From contig NZ_BSTJ01000001.1 in the NCBI RefSeq assembly GCF_030269445.1, forward strand, positions 1,699,898 to 1,763,897: a stretch of DNA of 64,000 nucleotides. The letters are read 5' to 3'. The notes under the pieces are model-generated. The model saw nothing but the letters and a program-made list of their open reading frames with translations. It was not told where the DNA came from and searched no databases. The position numbers were made by a program, and so were the translations under genes. Source of the stretch: Actinoallomurus iriomotensis (lineage in GTDB: Bacteria; Actinomycetota; Actinomycetes; Streptosporangiales; Streptosporangiaceae). Position 1 is the stretch's first letter; each line of letters opens with the position of its first letter. Below are positions 1-8,402 of this stretch, in pieces.

Positions 1-999
1 CAGTCGATCAACGACCCGGCGCTCGGCCTGTCCGGCTGGATCGCCACCCACGACGGCGCGGTCGCGCTGTCACAGCCGTTCGGGTCGGCGACCTGGTACC
101 CGGTCAACGACACGACCCACGACAAGGCGACGTACGACTTCACCGTCACGGTGCCGAAGGGCCTGAAGGTGCTGGCCAACGGCGACCCCGCGGGCGAGCA
201 CACGCAGGGCGCGAACACCACCTTCCGCTGGATCGACCGCCAGCCCACCGCGAGCGAGCTCGTGCTGATGGCGATCGGCCACTTCGACGTCCGTGACACG
301 CGCACCGCGACCGGCCTGCGGAACATCACGGCCGTCGACCCGGCCTCGGTGCCGGCCGGTAACAAGACGGCGGCCGACGACTTCAACAAGGCGACCGCCG
401 ACGTCATCGACTGGGAACAGAAGATCTACGGGCGCTTCCCGTTCTCCACGACCGGCGGCATCAGCGTGCTCGCGCCGAACGTCGGCTACTCCCTGGAGAC
501 CCAGACCCGGCCGGTGTACGCCCGGCGCACCGCCGGCGCCCTGCCGTCGGCCACCCTTCTCTCGCACGAGCTCGGCCACCAGTGGTTCGGCGACTCGGTG
601 ACCCCGTACGTCTGGCAGCACATCTGGCTGAACGAGGGCTTCGCGACCTACACCGAGTGGCTCTACGACGAGCAGCACGGCGGCGAGACGGCGCAGCAGC
701 ACTTCGACGACGCCTACAAGTCCGCCTCCACCGACTGGAACGGGAAGGTGGCCGACCCGGGCCGCGACCACATCTTCGACGACCTGGTGTACACCCGGGC
801 GGCGATGACCCTGCACCAGCTGCGCCTGGCGATCGGTGACACGGCGTTCTTCGCCCTGGTCAAGGCGTGGCCGGCCCAGCACCGGTACGGCAACGACACG
901 ACCGCGGAGTTCACCGCCTTCGCCCAGCGGTACACCCACAAGGACCTGCGCCCGCTGTTCCAGGCGTGGCTGTACACCGCGGGCAAGCCCGCGCTGTAG
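1..999 (+). CDS. M1 family metallopeptidase, C-terminal part
   Basis: The reading frame is open from the first base of the window, so the N-terminus lies outside. The visible 332 residues carry the gluzincin zinc site: HELGH at window residues 189-193 and the third ligand Glu in WLNEGFATYTEW (residue 212), spaced as in aminopeptidase N-like M1 enzymes. These enzymes remove N-terminal residues from peptides. The C-terminus is short and ends soon after the catalytic domain (LFQAWLYTAGKPAL), with no large ERAP-like domain, as in the compact secreted M1 peptidases of actinomycetes. Export cannot be judged without the N-terminus. A strong hairpin follows the stop codon. Confidence 0.93.
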   Translation, partial: QSINDPALGLSGWIATHDGAVALSQPFGSATWYPVNDTTHDKATYDFTVTVPKGLKVLANGDPAGEHTQGANTTFRWIDRQPTASELVLMAIGHFDVRDTRTATGLRNITAVDPASVPAGNKTAADDFNKATADVIDWEQKIYGRFPFSTTGGISVLAPNVGYSLETQTRPVYARRTAGALPSATLLSHELGHQWFGDSVTPYVWQHIWLNEGFATYTEWLYDEQHGGETAQQHFDDAYKSASTDWNGKVADPGRDHIFDDLVYTRAAMTLHQLRLAIGDTAFFALVKAWPAQHRYGNDTTAEFTAFAQRYTHKDLRPLFQAWLYTAGKPAL

Positions 1000-1010
1000 G
1001 CGTTCCGGCC

Positions 1011-1046
1011 GAACGTCCCCGGGCCCGCGCGGGCCCGGGGACGTTC
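1011..1046 (+). terminator. Rho-independent type terminator after M1 peptidase
   Basis: A perfect 16-bp stem (1011-1026 with 1031-1046) closes on the 4-base loop GCGC and is followed by GTCTTTTCC. It lies 12 bases after the peptidase stop and before the next gene. Confidence 0.85.
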
Positions 1047-1129
1047 GTCTTTTCCGGCCGCGACATCAGCGGGCGTGGTCGGGGGAAGACTGAGGGTGAC
1101 CACCACTGGGGATGGGTTTGGGGGGACTC

Positions 1130-1363
1130 ATGGCCACATGCGAAGTCTGCGGGAACGACTACGGCATGTCGTTCGAGGTGCACGCGCAGGGCGCGGTGCA
1201 CGTCTTCGACTCGTTCGAGTGCGCGATCCAGCGCATGGCCCCGATCTGCGAGCACTGCCAGTGCCGCATCGTGGGCCACGGCGTCGAGGCGGGCGACCGC
1301 TTCTTCTGCTGCGCCCACTGCGCCCGCGAGTCGGGCGTCCGCGAACTGGTCGACCACGCCTAG
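1130..1363 (+). CDS. Small cysteine-rich putative metal-binding protein
   Basis: A 77-residue protein with nine cysteines at 4, 7, 31, 40, 43, 45, 60, 61 and 64, arranged as CxxC, a lone Cys, CxxCxC and CCxxC, with several histidines between. This pattern suggests two zinc-ribbon or metallothionein-like sites; which metal is bound cannot be seen. The start MATCEVCGND was preferred over an ATG 18 bases upstream because a G-rich ribosome-binding stretch (GGGGGGA) lies just before it and the CxxC then sits at the N-terminus as in similar small actinobacterial proteins. It is cytoplasmic, without a signal peptide, and separated from the peptidase by a terminator, so it is probably monocistronic. 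Confidence 0.72.
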   Translation: MATCEVCGNDYGMSFEVHAQGAVHVFDSFECAIQRMAPICEHCQCRIVGHGVEAGDRFFCCAHCARESGVRELVDHA

Positions 1364-1432
1364 GGACGGCGACGCCCGCCTCGGTTGGGGCGGAACGCTG
1401 TTCGGCGGCGATCTTCGTCCGCTCCGGCCGGG

Positions 1433-2602
1433 TCACCGCGCCTCGGCGGTGAGCAGGAACGCCGCCGGCGCCAGCGCGCACGCGGCGGCCGCCCAGGCGA
1501 GCGCCGCGTAGCCGCCCGCCGACAGGACCGGTGTGGACACGAGGCTCGCCACCGCCGCGACGCCCCACACCGTCGCGTCCACCGCGCCCTCGACTCCGGC
1601 TCGCGCCGGTTCGGGCAAATCCCGGGCGAGGCGGCTGCTGCCACCGACGAAGCAGAGGTTCCAGCCGTAGCCGAGCAGGAACAGCGCTCCGGCCCGTACG
1701 GACGTGCCGCCGGTGGACGTGATCGCGGCCAGCACCGACGCGAGGACCAGGACACCCAGCCCGCCACCCATCGCGGGCCGGGGGCCGGTCCGGTCGATCA
1801 GCCATCCGGTGACGGGCGAGAACGCGAACATGCCCAGCGTGTGCGCGGACAGCGCCAGCCCCACGGCGTCGAGCCCCTCACCGTGCATGTGCATCTCCAG
1901 AGGGGTCGCCGTCATCACCGCGACCATGACGACCTGCGCGGTGACCATCACCGCCAGTGCGGTGCGCGCCCCGGCGCCCCGGGCCACCTCCCGGAGTCGC
2001 ACGGACGTCACGTCGTACCCCGCGCGACCTGCCCGGCCCGCCAGGGCCAGGCGGGCGACGCCGGCGGCGATCAGGGTCGCCGCGGCGGCGACGGCGTAGG
2101 GGCCGGTCAGAGCGGTGTGGCCGAGCGAGGACGTGACATCGCTCGCCGGGCCGATCAGCAGTGGCCCGATCACCGCGCCGATCGCGCCGGCCCACACCAC
2201 CGAGCCGATCGCGAAGCCACGGCGTTCCGGCGGATAGAGCTCGGCGGCCGCGTACCGCGACAGCTGCGCGCCCGCGTTGCCCAGACCGAGCAGGAGCAGC
2301 CCGGCGCTCAGCGCGAGGACGTTCCCGGCCGCCACCGCGCCGGCCGACACCACACCCCCGAGCGCCGCCGCCAGGTAGCCGCAGGTCAGACCGGCCCTCC
2401 GGCCGTGACGGCCCATCATCCAGGTCAGAGCCAGCGCGCCGACGCCGGTGCCGATGATGCCCGCGGTGTTCGGCACCGCGCCCCACCGCGCGCCGAGGCG
2501 GTCGCCGGCGACGATCGTGGCGACGGCACTGGCGATGGCCATCGCGGCGTTCATCAGCGCGGCCCCGGAGAAGAGGGCCGCCACCATACGTGTACGGATC
2601 AT
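1433..2602 (-). CDS. MFS transporter
   Basis: A 389-residue integral membrane protein with about 12 hydrophobic segments and MFS-type basic loops such as the WMMGRHGRRAG stretch near residue 66 (cytoplasmic loop 2-3). The second half has a similar loop, DRTGPRPAMGGG. Substrate cannot be read from sequence; a drug or metabolite efflux pump is most likely. It is transcribed away from the Lrp-type regulator at 2707 with about 100 bases between them, so that regulator probably controls it in response to an amino acid or related ligand (inference). Confidence 0.88.
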   Translation of the reverse strand: MIRTRMVAALFSGAALMNAAMAIASAVATIVAGDRLGARWGAVPNTAGIIGTGVGALALTWMMGRHGRRAGLTCGYLAAALGGVVSAGAVAAGNVLALSAGLLLLGLGNAGAQLSRYAAAELYPPERRGFAIGSVVWAGAIGAVIGPLLIGPASDVTSSLGHTALTGPYAVAAAATLIAAGVARLALAGRAGRAGYDVTSVRLREVARGAGARTALAVMVTAQVVMVAVMTATPLEMHMHGEGLDAVGLALSAHTLGMFAFSPVTGWLIDRTGPRPAMGGGLGVLVLASVLAAITSTGGTSVRAGALFLLGYGWNLCFVGGSSRLARDLPEPARAGVEGAVDATVWGVAAVASLVSTPVLSAGGYAALAWAAAACALAPAAFLLTAEAR

Positions 2603-2706
2603 GCGTTGACGGTAGAAAAGCCGAGCCGCCCGATGAATGGGTGATCAACGGAGATCGGGACGGACGGCCTCTTGTCCGAAAGGAGATTCGGCGCGAGAGT
2701 TTCCGG

Positions 2707-3198
2707 ATGGACAGACCGCTCGATCAGACCGACTGGCGCATCCTCGGCGAGCTGCAACGTGACGGCCGCCTGTCGTACAACCGGCTCGCCCGCCTGGTGA
2801 ACCTCTCCGCCCCCGCGGTCGCCGAGCGCGTCCGGCGGCTGGAGGAGGCCGGAGTCATCACCGGGTACGGCGCGCGCGTCGACGCGGCCAAGGCCGGACT
2901 GCCGCTGACGGCATTCGTCCAGCTGCGCTGCGCACTCGGCAGTTGCCTGCTCAAGACCACGACGGCCGAGGAGTTCCCGGAGGTCACCGAGATACACAAG
3001 CTGAGCGGCACCGCCTGTTCGATGCTCCGCGTCCGGGTCGCGTCCATGCAGCACCTGGAGGGACTGCTCGAACGCCTCGGCTCACACGGCGAGATGAACT
3101 CCCACATCGTCCTGTCGACCCAGTACGAGGGCCGCCCCGTCGAGCCGCCCCCGGCCCAGGCACGCCCGGTCACCGAGCAGAGCGGCTGGGCCGTATGA
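2707..3198 (+). CDS. Lrp/AsnC family transcriptional regulator
   Basis: A 163-residue protein. Residues 1-60 form the AsnC-type winged helix-turn-helix (LDQTDWRILGELQRDGRLSY, then LARLVNLSAPAVAERVRRLEEAGVITGY), and the rest is the RAM ligand-binding and oligomerisation domain. The frame is open upstream, but MDRPLDQTDW matches the usual family start. The C-terminus after about residue 140 is a Pro-rich tail unlike the core family. It is divergent from the MFS transporter, so it probably regulates both genes. Confidence 0.9.
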   Translation: MDRPLDQTDWRILGELQRDGRLSYNRLARLVNLSAPAVAERVRRLEEAGVITGYGARVDAAKAGLPLTAFVQLRCALGSCLLKTTTAEEFPEVTEIHKLSGTACSMLRVRVASMQHLEGLLERLGSHGEMNSHIVLSTQYEGRPVEPPPAQARPVTEQSGWAV

Positions 3199-3210
3199 CC
3201 GCGTGAGTTC

Positions 3211-3226
3211 CTGAACGGACCGGTTC
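3211..3226. promoter_or_regulatory. Imperfect palindrome upstream of hydrolase
   Basis: TGAACGGACCGGTTCA is a near-perfect 16-bp inverted repeat 30 bases before the hydrolase start. It could be an operator or part of a short attenuating hairpin. Only the symmetry is seen. Confidence 0.3.
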
Positions 3227-3255
3227 AGGCGGGACGATCACGCTACGTTCGTCGA

Positions 3256-4065
3256 ATGTCCATCCTGTCTCGTCGTCACTTTCTCATCGGGGGAACGGCG
3301 GCCGTGGCCGCCGTGGGAGGTGCCTATCCACTGGTGCAGGCGGACATTCTTCCGGGGCGTTATCGGCTGGCGCCCTATCTCGGAAAATGCGGGTCGATGC
3401 CGAAGCTTCCCAAAGTGACGCCCGGGCCCGTTCGCGAGTTGCCTTTCTCCGCGAATGGGCGGACGACGTCGGCCATGGTCGGTTTTCCGCCCGGCGGGGC
3501 GAAACACCTGCCGGTGGTGGTGATGCTGCACGGCTCGAACGGGGACGCCCGGACGCCCTTCGACCTCTATGGCGTCCAGTACCACCTCGCCGCCGCCGTC
3601 CAGAGCGGCGTCCCTCCGTTCGCCATGGCCGCCATCGACGACTGGGCCGACGTCACCGGCGATCCGTCGCCCGTGATCACCGAGTCCCTGGTGCCCTTCC
3701 TGCACGACCAGGGACTCTCCACCGGACGTATCGGGCTGCTCGGCTGGTCGATCGGCGGCCGCGGCGTGCTGAGCCTCGCGTCGGTGCTGGGGCCTGATCG
3801 CGTCGCCGTGGTGGCGGCGACCTCACCCGCGATCTCGCATGATGACGCCGTCGCGTTCTCCAGGTCGGTCGCGCGTATTCCGGTCTCGGTGACCTGCGGC
3901 CGGGACGACGCGCTCTCAATCCCGGCCAAGACCCTGCTGGACCGGCTCCGCCTCGCCAAGACCGCCGAGGTCACCGGCGGCATCTACGCCGGGTGCCACG
4001 ACGCGGTGTTCCGCCGCCGCGTGCTTCCAGCGCAGATCGCCTTCCTGGGCCGGCACCTCGTCTGA
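3256..4065 (+). CDS. Tat-exported alpha/beta hydrolase (esterase-like)
   Basis: A 269-residue protein beginning with a twin-arginine signal (SRRHFLIGGTAAVAAVGG), so it is probably exported folded or membrane-anchored. The body looks like an alpha/beta hydrolase: VVVMLHGSNG gives an oxyanion-hole HG motif, LLGWSIGGRG is the nucleophile elbow with catalytic Ser near residue 166, and candidates for the acid and His lie in CGRDDALS and GCHDAVF. The fold resembles small putative esterases; the substrate is unknown. It stands alone between the Lrp regulator and the convergent threonine ammonia-lyase gene. Confidence 0.78.
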   Translation: MSILSRRHFLIGGTAAVAAVGGAYPLVQADILPGRYRLAPYLGKCGSMPKLPKVTPGPVRELPFSANGRTTSAMVGFPPGGAKHLPVVVMLHGSNGDARTPFDLYGVQYHLAAAVQSGVPPFAMAAIDDWADVTGDPSPVITESLVPFLHDQGLSTGRIGLLGWSIGGRGVLSLASVLGPDRVAVVAATSPAISHDDAVAFSRSVARIPVSVTCGRDDALSIPAKTLLDRLRLAKTAEVTGGIYAGCHDAVFRRRVLPAQIAFLGRHLV

Positions 4066-4111
4066 GCGGACCCACCGTCCGGACGACTCCCCGACGGCCT
4101 GACAGCCCGCT

Positions 4112-5323
4112 TCAGTGGAAGCTCAGGGTGTAGCCCTCTTTGCGGAGGCGGCCGAGCACCTCGTCGCAGTGTTCCGGACCCCGGGTCTCCAGGTGCAGCA
4201 GCACCTCGGCCTCGTCGACGTTGAGCCGGGCGGCCACCCGCTCGTGCACGACGTCGAGGACGTTGACCTCCATCTCGGCCAGTTCGGACAGCAGGTCCAC
4301 CAGCGCGCCCGGGTGGTCGCGCAGCCGGGCGCGGAACACCAGGTAGCGTCCGGCCGACGCCAGCCCGTGGCGGAGCACCTTCGACAGCAGCAGCGGGTCG
4401 ATGTTGCCGCCGGACAGGACCGTGACGACCGGGGCCTCGAACTCCTGCGGCCGGTCCAGCAGCGCGGCGACGCCCACCGCGCCGGCCGGCTCGACGACCT
4501 GCTTGGACCGTTCGAGGCAGTTGACCATCGCCGCGGACAGCGACTCCTCCGAGACCGTCACCACCGAGTCGACGAGCTTGGAGACCAGCTCGAAGGTGAG
4601 GTCGCCGGGACGGCCGACGGAGATCCCGTCGGCCATCGTCGAGGCCGGTTCGACCATGACGGGGCGCCCGGCGGCGAGCGAGGGCGGGAAGGCCGCGGCG
4701 CGCTCGGCCTGCACGCCGACCACGTGGACGTCCGGGCGTACCGTCTTGACGGCGGCGGCGATCCCGGAGATCAGCCCGCCGCCCCCGACGCCCACGAGGA
4801 TGGTGCGGACGTCGGGGCACTGTTCGAGGATCTCCAGGCCGAGCGTGCCCTGGCCCGCGACGACGTCGGGGTGGTCGAACGGGTGGATGAAGACCGCACC
4901 GGTCTCCTCGGCGTAGGCGTTCGCGGCGGCGAGGCACGCGTCCACGCCGCCGCGCTCGAACACGACCTCGGCACCGTACGCGCGGGTGGCCACGACCTTG
5001 GGCAGCGGGGCACCGGCCGGCATGAAGACGACCGCCTTGCTGCCGAGCAGTTTGGCGGCGAGCGCGACACCCTGGGCGTGGTTGCCGGCGCTCGCCGCGA
5101 CGACGCCCCGCGACCGTTCCTCGTCGGTGAGACGCGCGATGCGCACGTACGCGCCGCGGGTCTTGAAGGACCCGGCGCGCTGGAGGTTCTCACACTTGAG
5201 GTGGACGGGGCCGCCGATCTTCGCGGACAGTGACCGGGACTCGAGGATCGGCGTGGTGACGGCGACGTCCCGCAGCAGTTCGCGGGCCGCGCGGATGTCA
5301 TCGATGCCGACGGCGGCACTCAT
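4112..5323 (-). CDS. ilvA: Threonine ammonia-lyase with C-terminal ACT domain
   Basis: A 403-residue PLP enzyme of fold type II that deaminates L-threonine to 2-oxobutanoate, feeding isoleucine synthesis or threonine catabolism. The Schiff-base lysine is K54 in RAGSFKTRGA, the phosphate-binding glycine loop is VGVGGGGLISG at about 177-187, and SAGNHAQG at 78-85 is also typical. Residues from about 325 form a single ACT domain, so it belongs to the one-ACT subfamily rather than the longer E. coli-type IlvA. Whether it is allosterically controlled by isoleucine cannot be told. A serine dehydratase role is less likely given the length. Confidence 0.92.
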   Translation of the reverse strand: MSAAVGIDDIRAARELLRDVAVTTPILESRSLSAKIGGPVHLKCENLQRAGSFKTRGAYVRIARLTDEERSRGVVAASAGNHAQGVALAAKLLGSKAVVFMPAGAPLPKVVATRAYGAEVVFERGGVDACLAAANAYAEETGAVFIHPFDHPDVVAGQGTLGLEILEQCPDVRTILVGVGGGGLISGIAAAVKTVRPDVHVVGVQAERAAAFPPSLAAGRPVMVEPASTMADGISVGRPGDLTFELVSKLVDSVVTVSEESLSAAMVNCLERSKQVVEPAGAVGVAALLDRPQEFEAPVVTVLSGGNIDPLLLSKVLRHGLASAGRYLVFRARLRDHPGALVDLLSELAEMEVNVLDVVHERVAARLNVDEAEVLLHLETRGPEHCDEVLGRLRKEGYTLSFH

Positions 5324-5384
5324 GAGCAGAGTTAACCACGACCGGCACCGCTCACCGCGCGGCAGGACGCGCCCGCGTCGGATC

Positions 5385-7211
5385 TCACCGCCTCTCGTAG
5401 GGACTGGGCACCGGGAAGTAGGCGTCGAGGAACCAGCTCATGAGCTGGAGCTGCCGCGCCTGCGTCACGGCGTCGGAGTCGGTGTCGTTCAGGCAGAACA
5501 CGTCGAACCGCCGCAGCGACAGCATCCGGCGCAGCCGGTACGGGGTCTCGCGGGCGGCCAGGTCGGTGTAGGAGTAGTTGATGTGCCCCGGCGCGGCGCG
5601 CCCGGTCAGGAACGCGTAGTAGTGGTGCAGCGATGACGGGATCGCGATGTCGTCGGGGTGGCGGAACTGGTGCCGTGCCGTCTCGGCGGCCTCCTTGGCG
5701 AACCGCGCCTCGATCTCGGCGAGCACGCTGCGCCGCAGCGCGTACGGGACGTGCTTCATCTTCTGGGTGACCACCGGCCCGAAGGCCTCCTCGATCAGCC
5801 GCCGGTTGTTCTTGCCTGCGGCCAGCACCGGCAGGTCCGCCACGGACCGGTCGCCGAGTGCCACCTGCGCCTTGGAGGTGAAGAACCGGCTGACGCCGTT
5901 GGCCTGGAAGAACTGCGCGGGCCGCACCGGGCGGCCGAGGAAGAAGTCGTCGTTGAAGTACAGGAAGTGCTCGGCCAGCCCCTCGATGTGGTGGAGCTGC
6001 GACTCGATCGCGTGCGAGTTGAACGTCGGCAGGACGCCCCGGTCGTCGAAGATGTCGCGGTGGTCGACCACCGTCACCTTCGGGTGGTCGGCGTCCAGCC
6101 AGGGCGGCACCTGACCGTCCGTCACGATCCAGATGTGGCGGACCCACGGCGCGTAGGCCGCGACGCCGCGCAGGGAGTACCGCAGTTCGTCGCGGCTGAT
6201 GTAGCGGGCGTCGTTGGCCGCCTGCCGGTTGAGCCGGGCGACGCCGACCGCCTCGAGCGCCGCGTCGCGCCGGGCCCGCCACGCCTCGTCCGCGCCGTCG
6301 ACCCAGGTGTAGACGACGTCGATGGGGAAGGCCACGTCGTCCACCAGCCGGGCGGTGAACTCCGGTCGCGTCGGATAGTCCCCGTACGGCTCGCCGTACG
6401 GCGACAGGGTGGTCAGGCACGCCTCGGGTACGCCCACCGTGCGCCCGTCCGCCGGGACGCGTTCGGCGACGCGGTTGGGCCGCGGCGCGACCAGGTCGTC
6501 CTCCTCGCGGGTCCAGAACTCCACCGTGCAGCCGTGCTCCTCGCCGAGCACGAGCCGTCCGTCCGGGGTGCTGTAGTAGCGGACGATCCGCAGGACCGGC
6601 GCACCGGCGACGCTTCGCCACGCCCGGCCGCCGAACCGGTGGCGGTCGCCGTCGCCGACGTACGCTCCGGCCTCCGCGCAGGCGGCGGCCAGCGCACGGA
6701 TCGCGCGCCCGCGGTCGGCGTCCGCCACGCCGACGGCCGACTGGCGGTCGTCGAGCGGGCGCAGGCAGAAGTACGGCACGCCGGCCGCGGTCAGGCCGGC
6801 GCACACCAGGTCGAGCGTCTCCCGGCGGGCGAACGTCGGCGTGAGGCCGGCGCGGATCTCGGCGAGCCGCACCCGGCCGCGGGCGCGGGCGAGTCCTCGC
6901 CCGGCCGGGGCCACCAGCCGCCGGTGGCGCAGGTGGTACCACAGCATCATGCGGCGGTCCGCGAGCCGGCGCAGCGGGCCGCCCGCGGAGGCCTTCAGGA
7001 GGAACCGGTTGCGCACCTCCGGCGACACCCACCGGGCGACGCGCGACCGCAGCGCCCGCGGCATGAGTTTCCGGTAGAGGCGCAGCAGCCAGAACGACTC
7101 CGTGCTGGTCGGCGCGAGCACGATCCGGTTCGGTGTGACGGTGTGCCGGTCGACGTCCGGCCGTTCCCCCACCGGTTCACTGTCGTACGGCGTCCGTACG
7201 GCATCCTGCAT
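5385..7211 (-). CDS. Stealth family protein (sugar-1-phosphate transferase)
   Basis: A 608-residue protein with the conserved Stealth regions in order: CR1 DVVYTWVDG at 298-306; CR2 from about 339 (RDELRYSLRG, HIWIVTDGQVP, LPTFNSHAIE, FLYFNDDFFLG); CR3 around 490; and CR4 near the end (DVFCLNDTDSD). Family members transfer hexose-1-phosphate, for example GlcNAc-1-phosphate, onto glycans and are related to the human GNPTAB phosphotransferase. The first 290 residues, rich in Arg, form an extra N-terminal region seen in actinobacterial homologues. No signal peptide or clear transmembrane segment is visible. The neighbouring ROK kinase on the same strand may share sugar metabolism. Confidence 0.93.
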   Translation of the reverse strand: MQDAVRTPYDSEPVGERPDVDRHTVTPNRIVLAPTSTESFWLLRLYRKLMPRALRSRVARWVSPEVRNRFLLKASAGGPLRRLADRRMMLWYHLRHRRLVAPAGRGLARARGRVRLAEIRAGLTPTFARRETLDLVCAGLTAAGVPYFCLRPLDDRQSAVGVADADRGRAIRALAAACAEAGAYVGDGDRHRFGGRAWRSVAGAPVLRIVRYYSTPDGRLVLGEEHGCTVEFWTREEDDLVAPRPNRVAERVPADGRTVGVPEACLTTLSPYGEPYGDYPTRPEFTARLVDDVAFPIDVVYTWVDGADEAWRARRDAALEAVGVARLNRQAANDARYISRDELRYSLRGVAAYAPWVRHIWIVTDGQVPPWLDADHPKVTVVDHRDIFDDRGVLPTFNSHAIESQLHHIEGLAEHFLYFNDDFFLGRPVRPAQFFQANGVSRFFTSKAQVALGDRSVADLPVLAAGKNNRRLIEEAFGPVVTQKMKHVPYALRRSVLAEIEARFAKEAAETARHQFRHPDDIAIPSSLHHYYAFLTGRAAPGHINYSYTDLAARETPYRLRRMLSLRRFDVFCLNDTDSDAVTQARQLQLMSWFLDAYFPVPSPYERR

Positions 7212-7367
7212 GTGTCAGTCCCAAATGTGAACTGGCGCGACTGGCTTGCGGGGGTTAGCCAGAGTTCGCCATAGGTTTTCCGCTTATTGGTGGGACCGTT
7301 ACCTCACGTCACCGGTTTACTCGCCGGCAAAGTCCGTGGAAAATTCATGCCGGCCGTCAGCGATGGG

Positions 7368-8315
7368 TCAGCCGCGGGTCCAGTAGCGCTCGCCGCCGAA
7401 GACGAACGCCGCCGCGCCGACCAGACCCGCCATCTGCCCCAGCGCCGCCGGGACGACCCGCACCTCACGGGCGAAGTCCATGCGGGCGTGGGCGCGGAAG
7501 GTGTCCTCCAGGGGACGGAACAGCAGCGGCCCCGCCTGCGACAGGCCTCCCCCGACCGCGACGACGTCCAGGTCGCACAGGTGGGTGGCCGAGGCGATCG
7601 CCACGCCCAGCGCCCAGCCCGCGCGGTTCATCGCACGGACGGCGATCGGATGGCCGCGCGCGGCGTCGTGGGCGAGTTCCTTGCCGGTCTCGCCGGTCCA
7701 GCCCTGTTCGCGCGCCCAGGCCGACAGCGCGGGGCCGCGGGCGATCGCCTCCAGGCAGCCTCGCCCGCCGCACTCGCAGGGCGGGCCGTCCGGGTCGACG
7801 ATCACGTGCCCGATGTGCCCGGCGTTGCCGCTCGCGCCGTCGACGAGCCGGTCGCCCAGGATGAGACCGCCGCCCACCCCGGTGGACACGACCATGCCGA
7901 GGACGTTGCGCCGGCCGCGTCCGGCGCCGCGCCAGTGCTCACCGACGGTGAACGCGACGGCGTCGTTGTGCACCCGGACCGGCAGGCCGGGGAAGCGGTC
8001 GACGAGCCGCTCGCGCAGCGGGAAGCCGCGCCACGCGGGCATGTTGAGCGGGGAGACCTTTCCCGACGGCCACCCCATCGGCCCGCCGCAGCCCACCCCG
8101 ACGCCAGCGAGCCGCTTGGCCGGCAGCTTCTCGATCAGGGCCAGGAGCGTGCGCCACAGGCCCTCGGCATCGACGTGGGGCGGCCGGGGCGTGACGATGC
8201 GCTCGTACGCGCCCACCCGTCCTCCGGGTTCGACGAGCGCGGCGGCCATCTTGGTGCCACCGATGTCGATCGCGAGAACCGAGGCGTCCACCGGTGCGCC
8301 GCCGCCGTCTTCCAT
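7368..8315 (-). CDS. ROK family sugar kinase
   Basis: A 315-residue kinase with the ATP phosphate-binding motif DIGGTKMAAAL at 17-27, the sugar site GxxGHIGH (about 163-170) and the ROK zinc motif CECGGRGC (C180, C182, C187). Such proteins phosphorylate glucose, N-acetylglucosamine, N-acetylmannosamine or related sugars; the sequence does not decide which. There is no N-terminal helix-turn-helix, so it is an enzyme rather than a NagC-type repressor. It lies 156 bases upstream of the Stealth gene on the same strand; co-transcription is possible but unproven. Confidence 0.9.
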   Translation of the reverse strand: MEDGGGAPVDASVLAIDIGGTKMAAALVEPGGRVGAYERIVTPRPPHVDAEGLWRTLLALIEKLPAKRLAGVGVGCGGPMGWPSGKVSPLNMPAWRGFPLRERLVDRFPGLPVRVHNDAVAFTVGEHWRGAGRGRRNVLGMVVSTGVGGGLILGDRLVDGASGNAGHIGHVIVDPDGPPCECGGRGCLEAIARGPALSAWAREQGWTGETGKELAHDAARGHPIAVRAMNRAGWALGVAIASATHLCDLDVVAVGGGLSQAGPLLFRPLEDTFRAHARMDFAREVRVVPAALGQMAGLVGAAAFVFGGERYWTRG

Positions 8316-8402
8316 TTTCCGCCGCTCCCCTAGCCGAGCCCGTACCGCTCCTTCGAGGTCACGACCCGGCCGGCGGTCCCGTCGATCTGCGGATCAAACG
8401 CA

